A DNA stretch of 64,000 nt from Boswellia sacra (lineage: Eukaryota > Streptophyta > Magnoliopsida > Sapindales > Burseraceae), in contig SNVD02006878.1 in the NCBI GenBank assembly GCA_013180625.2, positions 1 to 64,000 of the forward strand, read 5' to 3'. The notes below the pieces were generated by a model that worked only from the letters and a program-made list of their open reading frames with translations, made no database searches and had not been told where the DNA came from. A program made the position numbers and the translations under genes. This document shows, piece after piece, positions 25,641 through 37,830 of this stretch (position 1 is its first letter; each line of letters begins with the position of its first letter).

Positions 25641-27698
25641 TGTAGAGTCTTAAATGTAAATTTTATATATATATATATATATGCATTTATATATATTATA
25701 AATTTTAGAAAATATGACTAAGGGTATTTGAGTAATTTTATGAGAATTGGGTTGGATAATAGAAGTGGGCTTGTGTTGGAAATTGGTAAAGGGGAATTGG
25801 GCTTGAATTTGAAATGGTTGGACTTAGGCCCATTGAGCCAAAGCCTCATGTATATAAGAGATGGGGTTTTCTAGAATGAAAGGAAGAAAAAAAAAAATAG
25901 AAGAGAAGAGGAGAAGGAGTTTACGGTTCCAGGAAGAAAAAGAAGAGAAAAAGAAGAAGAGAAAGGAGAGGAAGGAAGAAAGAGGAAAAATTTCAAGAAG
26001 TTTAGCTTGGAAATCAAGTAGGAGATTCTAACACTATACTTACTTCATGTTATGTGTTTTGTTATTGAATTGATATTGTTGTTATGTATGTGACATGTTT
26101 TGACTTGAATTCTTGGTTGCTTGGATGATGAATTATGAGTGAAGTACTTATTGCAAGTTGTTTGTTGTGATTGTATGAAGAATTATGTGTGAATTGGAGT
26201 GTTGTTGAAGTGGAGTAGAGATGATTTTGTGAGAAGTGCAGTTTATGTGACTGTCTGGTGTTGATTGAGTTGATGCGTTTTTCTGGATTGAGAATTGTAT
26301 GATTTCTCATTTGTTTTGGAAAATAGACGTATTAAACTTTAATTAGCCGTTGATTTCGTTGAATTTGGAGTTAAAACGGATTTTTGGTGAATTTTTGAAG
26401 TTGGGAGTTGAATTCTGGAAATGGGACGTTTTGAACCAATTCTGGAATTCGGTTCTGGTGTTTCGCTCGCTAGTGAACAGTGTCGAGTGAACAGTATTCG
26501 AGTGTTCGAGTGAACAGTTTTGAGTGTTCGAGTGTCGAGTGTTCGAGTGAACAGTGTTCGAGTGTTCGAGTGAACAGTGTCGATTGAACAGTGTTCGAGT
26601 GAACAGTGTCGAGTGAACAGTGTTCTCGAATGAACAGTATTTCGAGTGAATAGTATTCTCGAATGAACAGTGTTTCGAGTGAATAGTATCGAGAAACAGT
26701 GTTGAGTGAACAGTGTCGAGTGTCGAGAAAAATTTCAGAACCACCCCAAATTGACTGTATACTTCCCAAAAAGTCCTGGATTTTGCATAAATATCATATT
26801 TTCTTAAGATTTATCATAGTAATGATATTGTAAGACTATTAATGTATGCATTGGACCTTGGATGGGCCGTTTTGTATACGGATCCAAAGAGAATGCTGAT
26901 AAAAGGATGATGTGATGTGTTGGACCTTGGGTGGACCGTTCTGTATACGGACCTAAGGGGAACACAGATATGATGATGTGATGTGTTGGACCTTGGGTGG
27001 ACCGTTCTGTATACGGACCTAAGGGGAACACAGATATGATGATGTGATGTGTTGGACCTTGGGTGGACCGTTCTGTATACGGACCTAAGGGGAACACGAA
27101 TATAATGATATGAGGTGTTGGACCTTGGGTGGACCGTTCTGTATACGGACCTAAGGGGAACACGAATGTTTCGATATGATATGTTGGACCTCGGGTGGAT
27201 CGTTCTGTATACGGACCTAAGGGGAACACGAACAGAAATTTCATGTGTGAACGAACATAACAGTTTGATATATTAGTATTGGATGCCTACTCCTGTGATT
27301 GAATGTTTGTGGAATGTGAATAATTTCGTATAATGTTAGAACTTTCTTACTGGGCTTTAGGCTCACCCCCTGCCTCCACAGGTACACAGAAGGATGCTCA
27401 TCCTAGAGATGTCCCAGAGCTTTCTTAGGAGTCTGGAGTCAGTATGCATATAATTTTGGGGACTGTCTTGATTCTCCTAGTATGTAATGAGAGATTTTGC
27501 TTGGTGACAATTAACTGATGTAGTGATTTTGTCACCAGTGTATGTAAAATTAATTTTGAATAAATAGTCATAAGTTGTAATGAATTCTTGTGATGTATAT
27601 ATAAAAAAAAATTATGAGATATGGATGACGTAATTTGTATTAAATTCTTATTCAATCACACCTTAAAATCTCTAAATAAGAGATGTTAGGGCGTGACA
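25641..27698 (+). repeat. 3' LTR of gypsy element 1
   Basis: The LTR starts TGTAGAGTCTTAAATG and ends GGGCGTGACA (2,058 bp). It matches the 5' LTR closely outside the arrays, but has six 66-bp units (about 26849-27235) instead of eight and a shorter CGAGTG array. These differences account for most of the 235-bp length gap. Confidence 0.9.
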
Positions 27699-30600
27699 CA
27701 AGCCCTCAACATATCTTCCAAAATTTGAATAGTACGCTCTGATTGACCATCAGTCTGAGGATGGAAGGCTGTACTAAATAGCAACTGAGTGCCCATAGCT
27801 CTTTGAAGGCTTTGCCAAAATTGAGCTGTAAATCCGGGGATCTCTGTCTGACACCACTGAAACTGGAACTCCATGCAATCTCACAATTTCTTTAATATAC
27901 AGCGACTCAAAACATCCACTGAATCGGTTGTACGTATAGGAAGAAAGTGTGATACTTTAGTTAACCTATCCACGATCACCCATATTGTATCCTTCCCTTT
28001 TAAAGGACGTGGTAATCCAGTAACAAAATCCATGGTGATGTGATCCCATTTCCACTCTGCTACCGGCAATGGTTGAAGTAATCCTGCAGGCCTTTGGTGC
28101 TCAGCCTTCACTTGTTGGCAAGTAAGGCATTTAGCCATATATTCAGCAACATCCCGCTTCATCCCTTTCCACCAAAACTGTCGATGTAAATCATGATACA
28201 TCTTGGTACTACCAGGATGAACAGCAAATTTAGAATGATGAGATTCCTTAAGAATATCATCTTTACACTCTTTACTCGATGGTACAAAGATCCTGCCCTT
28301 GAATCGTAGACTACCATCTGAGCCAATGGTCCAATCCACACTCCCATCACCACGTAACACTTGCTCATACAAGGCTTTGGTCTTGGAATCTTGATGTTAC
28401 CATTCAATCACTCTATGCACAAGAGACGGTTGGGCAACAAGTGTAGAAAGGCAAATTTAATCTTCGCGATCCTCAACCAAGATATCGTAATCATAAATTG
28501 ACCGCAACATGCTCCACTCTCCTATCATCACACTAACCATGGCCCTCGACTTTCTACTTAATGCGTCAGCCACCACATTTGCCTTTCCTGGATGATATTG
28601 GATAGAGAAATCATAGTCTTCCCAATACTCCATCCATCTCCGCTGTCTCAAGTTCAAGTCTTTTTGAGTGAAAATGTATTTCAAACTTTTATGATCACAA
28701 AAGACTTCAAACCTCTCACCATACAGATAATGTCGCCAAATTTTCAAAGCATACACTACCGCAGCCAGTTTTAGGTCATGAGTGGGATAATTCTGCTCAT
28801 GAGGTTTCAACTGACGAGATGCATAGGCTACAACTCAACCCTGTTGCATTAACACACACCCTAACCCATCCAAGGAAGCATCGGTGAAAACTACATAATC
28901 AACTCCACGTTGTGGTATCACAAGAATAGGTGCTGAAGTTAATCTTTTCTTCAATTCTTGGAATGCTTGCTCACATGCTTCATTCCATTCGAATTTGACT
29001 CCTTTCCTTGTTAACCTTGTCATTGGTGCAGCCAATCGGGAAAAGTTCTCAACAAAACGCCTATAGTATCTTGCTAAACCCAAGAAACTGCGGCCTTCAA
29101 ACACATTCTTTAGTCGTTCCCATTTCATAACTGCTTCTACTTTCGATGGGTCTACTGAGATTCCTTGTCTTGACACCACATGGCCTAAAAATTTTACTTC
29201 TGATAGCCAAAATTCATATTTACTCAGCTTGGCATAAAGACGATGCTCTCTCAGGGTTTTAAGTGCCACGCGTAGATGTTGCTCGTGTTTAACCTCAGAG
29301 GAAGAATAAAAGAGGATTTTATCCACAAACACAATCACAAATTGGTCTAAGTGGGGTCTGAAAACACGGTTCATCAAATCCATAAAGGCAGCAGGAGCAT
29401 TAGTCAGTCCAAGGGCATACCGGGTACGAAAAGTGGTCTTGGGTATATCTCATTCCTTTATTCTTGACTGATGATAACCTGAACGAAGATCTATCTTGAA
29501 AAAACAACAAGATCCTCTCAACTGGTCGAACAAATCATCGATCCTAGTAGAGGATATTTTTTTTTCACTGTAACCCGATTTAACTGCCTGTAATCGATGC
29601 ATAAACACAATGAACCATCTTTCTTCTTCACGAACAAAGCTGGTGCACCCCAAGGAGAAGTACTAGGTCGGATGAATCCATTCTCTAACAATTCTTCTAT
29701 CTACAGCTTTAGCTCTTTCAACTCTGCTGGAGCCATTCGGTAAGGAGCAACTGATATAGATGCCACGTCTGGATACACTTCAATAGCAAACTCCACCTCT
29801 CTAGTTGGAGGTAACCCGGGCAATTCTTCAGGAAAGACATTAGGAAATTCATTCACCACTCGAGGAAGTTTAGAAACCCCTTTATTAGTCTCTTCTACTA
29901 ATATACTTGCTATCATGTTCCTCACCCCTTTCTTGTTTTGCGACCCAAGCAAAGGATAATACAATAATGCATATTTATCCCCATAAAAACTAAAAATGAT
30001 GCCCTCCGGCATGTGGATGATCACCTTCTTCTTGTGACAATCCAATATAACTCGATAAGCGGACAACCAATCCATTCCTAGTATCACATCATACTCTGTG
30101 AAATCCATAAGTATCAAATCAAATGATAACCTGTGCCTATTGATTTCTAACATACAGGAGCGACATATCCTCCCAACCTCTAAAGTACTACCCATAGGTG
30201 ACTCCACTTGTAATACAGAATCCAACAACTCAGACTCTAATCCTAATGCAGATGCAAAATAGGTAGATATAAAAGAATGAGTAGCCCCAGAATAAAATAA
30301 AACACGGACCCATGCATTAAAAACCAGTAATGTACCTCCAACAACCCCGTGATCTGCAGGCTCTGTCGGCTGAGTTAGAGCAAAGACTCGTCCCTGAGTC
30401 ATCTGTCCCTGCTGTCTAGTGCTCTGAGCTAATCTTGGAGGCCTAACGGATTGAGAAGAAATTGCCTGAGACCTCTGAGATGTCTGATGGGAATGAGTAT
30501 CACGTCCTTGAAACGGGAGTCTAGTCTGTGACCCCGATCCTTGTCGAGGAGTCGGTTGGGTCTGACTAGTGGCACTTTGAGGACCTCTCATCCCTGCTGG

Positions 30601-31546
30601 ACAATCCTGTTGCAGATGACCGTATTATCCGCATCTATAACATCTGGGACATTGATATCGTAAGTGAGCTGGTTTCCCACACCCATAACAAACTTTCTGA
30701 CTCTGTGAGGACTCACTTGCCATGGAGCCTTGAGATTGCAGCTGCTAAGACTTATGACTCTGTCTCTTAGTTGAACGATCCTGCTGTCTCGCTCCTCTAG
30801 AAGGTATGCCAATACCCCCCCACCTTGTGACTCTGGGATAGCTCCTGTTCTGCAACTAAGGCGGTCTCCACCACCTCAGAATATGTAGTCAATCTACACA
30901 CTATCACTGAGGGTCTGATATCATCTCTCAGTCCCTTTTGAAATCTCCGAGCTTTACTAGCCTCATCTGCCACCAACCTAGGTACAAAACGAGATAAGGC
31001 AGTAAATTGTGCCTCATACTGTTGCACCGTCATATTCCCCTGGGTCAAGTAGATAAACTCATTTTCCTTTAGGTCCCGAAAAACCGTAGGAAAATATTTA
31101 TCCAGAAAAGCAGTAGAGAAGTCCCTCAATGTAAGAATGTTCCCTCCTCTAATACGCTCAACAGACGTCCACCACTATAATGCCTCTCCTGACAATAGAT
31201 GAGTTGCCACCCTAACCCGCAGATCTTCTTTAACTTGCAAAAGATTGAAGAGGCGCTCAACTCGTATAAGCCAATCTTCTGCAACATTCGGATCGGGCTC
31301 CCCATTGAAAGTAGGTGGATTGTGGCGTTGGACTTCCCTAAGTGCACTCTTCATTCTATTATCGACACCCGTCTCTAATACCGGTTGAGGCGGTGGTGGT
31401 GGGTTAGCACGAAGAGCCTCCCTAACCGTGTTTGCCACTGTTTCGGCCAATGTATTGGCCACAGCCCTCATGGTCCTGTAAAATTCCGACCTCTCACCAC
31501 CCTCAGGTGGGTTGGAACTTGAAGCACTTCGTGTAGGAGAACTCAT
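27699..31546 (-). pseudogene. Gypsy element 2 Gag-Pol pseudogene
   Basis: The start at 31546 ([12 protein letters not shown]) matches element 1 Gag. Gag is broken by TAG at 31175-31177, where element 1 has CAG, and by a frame change near 30,800. Protease lies at about 30,300, RT at 29,900-28,900 and RNase H at 28,850-28,500. Integrase fragments continue to 27,699. Other stops are TGA at 28835-28837 (CGA in element 1) and TGA at 29450-29452 (GGA in element 1). A deletion and other frame changes also occur. It is not functional. Confidence 0.88.
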
Positions 31547-31707
31547 TATCTAATTTTTATCAATGGCAAAACATAAGTGGCAGAATTCTATAACATATGG
31601 AACAGGAACACATCAAACAGTTATTCAAAGCACATGCAAGTACACAAACATGACTCTACCCCTCCTAGACCATCTACCCCATTTTCACAGGTCCACAGTA
31701 AAGTCTA

Positions 31708-31720
31708 GGCTCTGATACCA
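31708..31720 (-). other. Primer-binding site of gypsy element 2
   Basis: On the minus strand TGGTATCAGAGCC follows the 5' LTR after three bases, as in element 1. Confidence 0.85.
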
Positions 31721-31723
31721 CTC

Positions 31724-33591
31724 TATCACGCCCTAACATCTCTTATATAGAGATTTTAGGGGTGATTGAATAAGAATTTATAAAAATTACGTCATCCAGA
31801 TTTCATAAAAGTTTTTTTTTTCAATTATATATATATCACTAGAATTCATTACAACTTATAACTATTTGTTCAAAATTAATTTTACATACACTGGTGACTA
31901 AAATCAATACATCAATTAATAGTCACATAATGAAATCTCCCATTACATACCAGGAGAATCAAGACAGTCCCAAACAAAATCATTATATGCATGCAGACTC
32001 CAGACTCCCTAAGAAAGCTCTGGGACATTGCTAGAGTGAGCATCCTTCTGTGTACCTGTGGAGGGAGGGGGTGAGCATAAAGCCTAGTAGGAACATTCTA
32101 ACATTATACTAAATCATACGCATTCCACAATTCTTCAATCACAGAATTAGACATCCAATAATAATAGATCAAACAATTGTGTTCGTTCGCACATCAAATT
32201 TATGTTCGTGTTCCCCTTGGATCCGTATACAGAACGGCCTATCCAAGGTCCAACGCATCATATCGTTATATTCGTGTTCCCCTTGGATCCGTATACAGAA
32301 CGGTCCACCCAAGGTCCAACACATCACATCGTTATATTCGTGTTCCCCTTGAGTCCGTATACAAAACGGTCCATCCAAGGTCCAACACATCACATCGTTA
32401 TATTCGTGTTCCCCTTGGGTCCGTATACAGAACGGTCCACCTAAGGTCCAACACTAAGAATATATTATCCGTATTCTCCTTGGATCCGTATACAAAATGG
32501 CCCATTCAAGGTCCAATGCATACATTAACAACCTTTCAATATCATTACTATGATAAATCTCAAGAAAATATGATTTTTATGCAAAATCCAGAACTTTTTG
32601 GGAAGTGTACAGTCAATTTGGGGTAGTTCTGAAAATTCGATCGACACTTGACACTGTTCACTCGACACTCGATGGCACTGTTCACTAAAAACACTGTTCA
32701 CTCGATACTGTTCACTAAAAACACTGTTTACTCGATACTGTTTACTGAAAATACTGTTCACTTGATACTGTTTACTAAAAATACTGTTCACTCGACACTC
32801 GATACTGTTCATTCGACAGCACTGTTTACTGTCAAGCGAAACACCAGAATCGAATTCCAGAGTTAGTTCAAAACGTCCCATTTCCAGATTTCAACTCCCA
32901 ACTTTAAAAATTCACCAAAAATCCGTTTTAACTCCAAATTTAACGAAATCAACGGCTATTTAAAGCTTAATCTGTCTATTTTCTTACACAAATGCAAGAT
33001 CATGCAATTCTCAATCCAGAAAAATGCATTAACTCAAAAAACACAAGACAATCACATAAACTACAACTCCTCACAAAACAATTTCTACTCCACTTCATCA
33101 ACACATAATTTCACACATACTTCTTCATTCAATCACAACAAATAACTTGCAATAAGTAACTTCACTCATAATTCATCATCCAAGCAACCAAGAATTTAAG
33201 TTAAAACAAGTCACATGCATAACAACTAATATCAATTCAACAACCAAACACATAACATGAAGTAAGTATAGTGTTAGAAACCCCTACCTGTTTTCCAAGC
33301 TAAACTTCTTTGAAATTTCCCTCTCTTTTCTTCTCTCTTCTTTTTCTTCTTCTTTTTCTCTTCTTCTCCTCCTGGAAACGTGAACTCTTCTCTCCTCTTC
33401 TCTTTTTTTTTTTCTTCTCCTTAATTCTAGAAAACTCTCTCTTATATACATATAAGGCCCCAACTCATGGGCCTAAATCCACACACCATCCAACCCACTA
33501 ATCCTTAACCTAATTTCTAAGTTTTACAATACATAAATGCATACATATCAATATTTATTATTTATTATTATTATTATTTTGAAACTCCACA
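31724..33591 (-). repeat. 5' LTR of gypsy element 2
   Basis: On the minus strand it opens TGTGGAGTTTCAAAATAATA and closes GGGCGTGATA, so the last base pair pattern is TA, not CA (1,868 bp). It carries five 66-bp units (about 32202-32520), an inverted CGAGTG-type array (about 32637-32835) and the purine-rich tract near 33300-33420. It is clearly more diverged than the two LTRs of element 1. Confidence 0.85.
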
Positions 33592-34400
33592 TTGTATATG
33601 TGTTTTGTCATTGTGAACTCATTCCTTTCCCTCTTGAAAAACAATAACAAGATAAAAATAAACAAAGAAAAATCATTTACTCTTTTATTTGTGCGATATA
33701 TTCTGGCAACTCAAAATCTACGTAGAACTCTTATTTTATTTTTTGGTGTCTGCATGACTTTGTTTTCAGTTACTTATTCTTTGTGTTGACACTTAGCAAA
33801 TATATTTAGATTGAAATTGAATGTTTAAAATTTAAGTTTAATTTTTGTTTTTAATTTTTAATTTTTATTCTTTATAGGTGGCAAAAGATTTATATCAATT
33901 TGGTTTCATGGAAGAATTTTAAAATTCATAAAACAAGACATTTCAGCCTGAAGTTTGACAAGGAACAGATCCTCTGAGCTGCACAGGAGATACGTATCCA
34001 CTTTAGTGTCCAACTTATGGATCTATTTGGGCCAAACCTGATTACCGCAATATAGAGGAGATTATGAATTATTTGTAAATTTTGGCAAGAGCACAACAAC
34101 TTGAAGGAAGCACACAAAAACTTGAATGAAGCACACAACAACTTGAAGCAAGATCACAACAACATAAAAATGATGTATGATGAAGTCATTTCCTTCCTGC
34201 AGGAGAGGTTTCCAGAATTGCAGAGCGGCAAGCTACAAGACCGGTATTTACTTATTTTTAAAGTTACAAATGTAGTTTCAGTTGACTCATATTTTTAACT
34301 TATGTTTCATGTTTTTTTTTTATAAATAGGTCACAGATGCTTCAAGTGGACATCATAGTCGTTTCCAATATGATAGTCATGGAACAATCTCACAGATCGT
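33592..34400 (+). pseudogene. Possible CACTA-associated coding fragment
   Basis: Upstream of a CACTA end, short open pieces include a charged heptad-like stretch (EAHKNLNEAHNNLKQDHNNI) and FLQERFPELQ at 34101-34250, with an intron-like TTTATAAATAG junction near 34330. This resembles the C-terminal coiled region of En/Spm-type second proteins. The match is weak and broken, and the class is inferred mostly from the neighbouring terminus. Confidence 0.35.
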
Positions 34401-34528
34401 GATTCAAACCACGAGAACGAATAGGTATATAAATGAAATTAAACAATTTGTTTTAAAATACATAATGTTACTTAATGATTATAATATTGGTTACAAATTT
34501 ATTCTTGCAGGTTGTTTGCCAAGTTTTA

Positions 34529-34729
34529 CGGCTTACTTATCAGAGGTTGTTGAACTATATAATTGAGATGTTTAACTTTTTGATTATATGATGTTGAACT
34601 GTGTGGATGATGAGCTTTACGGCTTACTTATTAGATGTTGAGTTATGTGGAGGTCGTTGAACTATATAATTAAGATGTTTAACTATTTGATTATATAATG
34701 TTGGACTGTGTGGACGATGATTGAGTTAT
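34529..34729 (+). repeat. Tandem duplication within the CACTA remnant
   Basis: Two copies begin TACGGCTTACTTAT (34529 and about 34618). They share GTTGAACTATATAATT, GATGTTTAACT and GGACTGTGTGGA-type blocks. The second copy carries about 20 extra bases. Confidence 0.7.
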
Positions 34730-34889
34730 GTTTGGTTTGTTAAGGTTATGGTTAACCTATTTATGTGACATATTTTGATATTTGATTTGATTTCATTATA
34801 TTCATCCAATGATTGAAGAAACATATCAAAACATTTTTTTGAGACAGGTTACTCAATCTTTAAACAGTAAATAATATTAAACAACAAAA

Positions 34890-35360
34890 GTATTAAAAAA
34901 AAACCTTTTACAGCGGTTTCCTGATCATCGCAAAAAATGTGGGCAACTATTTGCGATGAGTTATTGGCCAACCTACGTCGTTTTTATTTGAACTATTTGC
35001 GGGGGGTTTTTACACTTTTTACGGTGGTTTCTATACTTTGTACGGCGGTTTTGTGGAAATTTTTTACGACGGTTTATGAACTTTTTACGGTGGTTGTTTG
35101 GTTGACTTAAAAAATACGAAGATATACGGCGGTTTAAAAACCGTCGCAAAAAGGCGTGTTATATGCAAATTTCGTTTCGTCGTCCATTTTTACGTCGAAC
35201 ACCAAAACCGCCGTAAATACCTTTTTACGATAGACAAAAACCGTCGTTAAAGTTTTTACTGCGGTTGCTTTTACGGCGGTTCACAACCGCCGTATAACCG
35301 CAGTAAAAGGGCTTTTACGACAGTTCTTGCCCACCGTAAAAGGTCTTCCATGTTGTAGTG
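34890..35360 (-). mobile_element. CACTA (En/Spm-type) transposon terminus
   Basis: Read on the minus strand the end is CACTACAACATGGAAGACC, the CACTA hallmark. It is followed inward by about 400 bases of subterminal repeats in both orientations (TTTTACGGCGGTT, AACCGCCGTA). I see no matching CACTA left end in the window, so the element is truncated or its other end was removed by the gypsy insertions. Confidence 0.85.
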
Positions 35361-35373
35361 ACCACTATCATCT

Positions 35374-35886
35374 AGGGGTGGCAATTTGAGTCATGATACG
35401 CAAAGACAACACGAATACGATACAAACACGACACATGATTAATAAATGGGTCGAATTCATATTGAAGGTGTTCAACACGCCAACCAGTTTAATGACACGA
35501 GTAGTTAAACATATTTTGTTAATAATTAATATGCAAGATAATTTAATGATATAATTTTTATCTACTTACAACAAATATATTATAAAATTGAAAATTTTAT
35601 ATTGTAAATAAATTAATTTACATAATAGTAAATTGTGATGATTTTATTAATTTTTTTATACTAATAATTATTTATATTCTAAAAATAATTTTAATTAATA
35701 TAAATATATATAATATGATATACTATGCATAATTAGGTTAAACAATTAAGTAAATTATGTTAATTAAATATGACACGATTACAACACATGAGTGACACAT
35801 TTAATAACCGTGTTGAATCCGCATTTTATGTCTTGACACGAATAGTTAAATGGGTCGATACACGTGACACAAATTATCGCCCCTAT
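35374..35886. mobile_element. hAT-like MITE
   Basis: The left end TAGGGGTGGCAATTTGAGTC pairs with TAGGGGCGATAATTTGTGTC on the other strand at the right end. The interior is AT-rich with GACACG-type motifs near both ends, a pattern common in plant hAT MITEs. The flanks (TATCATC and TATGATC) are a near-match, so the target duplication is imperfect. It lies 14 bases from the CACTA end. Confidence 0.65.
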
Positions 35887-37830
35887 GATCGTCGTTTACT
35901 TCTTTTCATTGACGAAATTGCTCGTGTCACCAATTCCTCCTCTCTCTCCTCCACCAAAACTCACCACCGTCCAATTTGGGTTTGTTAATTAAAGCTCGGA
36001 TTAAGGGGTGGATCCAATTTAGTTCAAATTTACTTTTTATTATTTATTCAATAAAGTTTTAAATATTTTTAATTATTATTATTTTCATCCTAATCTTTTA
36101 GTTATTTTTATCCTCGAAAGGGGGAAATTTATATTTTTGCTTAACCTCAGGCGGTAAATTGTTAATATCCTTTATTTTTATCGCACGAGTTTTATTTTCA
36201 ATAATACCCCTACTCCGTTTCACTTAACGTCAGAATTCAAAAATCAGGCAGTAATTTGTAATTTCAAATCTTGTAGGGGGCGATTATATGTTCGCTTAAC
36301 CTCCAAGGTAAATTGTTAATATCCCTTTTATGATCGACAGCTCTATTGGTTAAATAATTTATATGCTCAACAGTTCTATAGTTGTAGAGCTATTATGTAA
36401 GGGTTATGTTAAAATAAAATTTTCTTAAAACGTAAAAATTAAGACTAATTTTAAAATTTTCTTAAAATCTTTTTTAGGTTTTTAATGTAAAGGATAATGA
36501 GAAAAACGAAACAAATATATTAATTATAAAAATAAGATAAATACCAATCATTATGTAAAAGAAACTTTAACATATATCATAACGATATATATTTGAACAA
36601 TGTTAGATAACCAAACTCATCCAACCTGAATTGACTTAATATCAAGTTATTGGATAAGTGGATCTCACTTTATTTATTAAAAATTCTTTAATTTTCTTTT
36701 CACTTTTAAACACCTTCCTCCCCTGCAAGGCATAATATTATACTTACAACTCATTTAAAATCGATTTATTTAATAACATGAGTTGACAAAATGTTAATAA
36801 ATGGATGATAATAATTATGTCATGTAATTTAAGCTTTTTTATTTATTTTTATTGCTTACTCATATTTTACCAACTCATGTTATGAGAAATGTTAGTTGTG
36901 GATGAATTGTAAGTATAGCATTAGTTTCTAATAAATTTGTGCCACGTTAAGTTATATGGATTTATTTGTTTGGGTTGGTTTGTATAACTAGAACTACTTT
37001 TATCTATAAATACCACTCTTGACGAGTAAAAAAAAGAACACATGTTATTTTTTATAATTTTCTCATTTTCTCAAGAAATAGAAAATAAATAAAGATCTTC
37101 TCGATATTTCAAGTTGGACTATTTTTCTTTCCCTTTCATTTTCTCTCTAATATTTAGAAATGATAAATCAAATAAGAATTATATTACCGACATGCTACAA
37201 AATCATGTATAAAGATTTGTTTTGCAATGTAATGTAACGTTTCAAAATGTATATGCATAATCCATTTTTCTATAATTACTCAAACTGCACACGCAATGTT
37301 AATTTCATATATGATATTTTGTAGTTCTGTACTAGACACATAGAAATCGCTTAATCGTATTTCATAGTTCTTGTAGATTTTGTCTATACCAATTAAAATG
37401 GGATAATATTATTTTTCGTATGTTTCTTGACTTAATTACTTTAAAAAATATGAGATATAAGTATTTGGTACATTCGATCAATAAAATCGTGTCACATATA
37501 TACAATATATGTAGGGTATAGCGAATACTTTTCTCATATAGTGTTATTCACAAGTTAATAAAAAATATATACGAAGACTCAAAGCAGCATTTTAGTTTAT
37601 TTCCGAACGCATATTCTTGTTAATACGGTACAATTTAAGAATTTATAAATACTGGCACAGCACATGAAATGAAGCAAAAGTCCAATGAATCATTTACTTT
37701 TGATTGAATTGACCTTTGTCCACAAATAGCCCGCCAGGTATGTTTCGTAAATGAGGAGTTTCCTCTTAATATTATATTATCTTCAAGCATATTATGGTCA
37801 ATGATTAATCCATGCAACTGCACAGAGAGC
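35887..37830. other. AT-rich intergenic spacer
   Basis: I see no gene. Two diverged copies of a block containing TTAACCTCxxxxGGTAAATTGTTAATATCC lie at about 36118-36190 and 36276-36345. The rest is unique-looking AT-rich sequence. Confidence 0.5.

Larger units (their letters stand above)
18502..27698 (+). mobile_element. Full-length Ty3/gypsy retrotransposon, Tekay/Del-like chromovirus
   Basis: The order is 5' LTR (18502-20794), primer-binding site, Gag-Pol in one frame (20972-25591), polypurine tract and 3' LTR (25641-27698). Long LTRs, the Met-tRNA primer site, the Gag-PR-RT-RH-INT order and a GPF/chromodomain-like C-terminus place it in the Tekay/Del group of chromoviruses. The LTRs are very alike, so the element is young, but its flanks do not match: GCTAT before it (inside LOG) and CAAGC after it (inside the reversed second element). 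Confidence 0.9.
27699..33591 (-). mobile_element. Truncated gypsy element 2 (5' LTR, Gag-Pol to mid-integrase)
   Basis: A close relative of element 1 lies in the opposite direction: 5' LTR 33591-31724, primer-binding site, gag from 31546, then protease, RT, RNase H and integrase. It stops inside the integrase core at [10 protein letters not shown] (27699), exactly where the 3' LTR of element 1 ends. Its integrase C-terminus and 3' LTR are not in the window. Confidence 0.9.
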
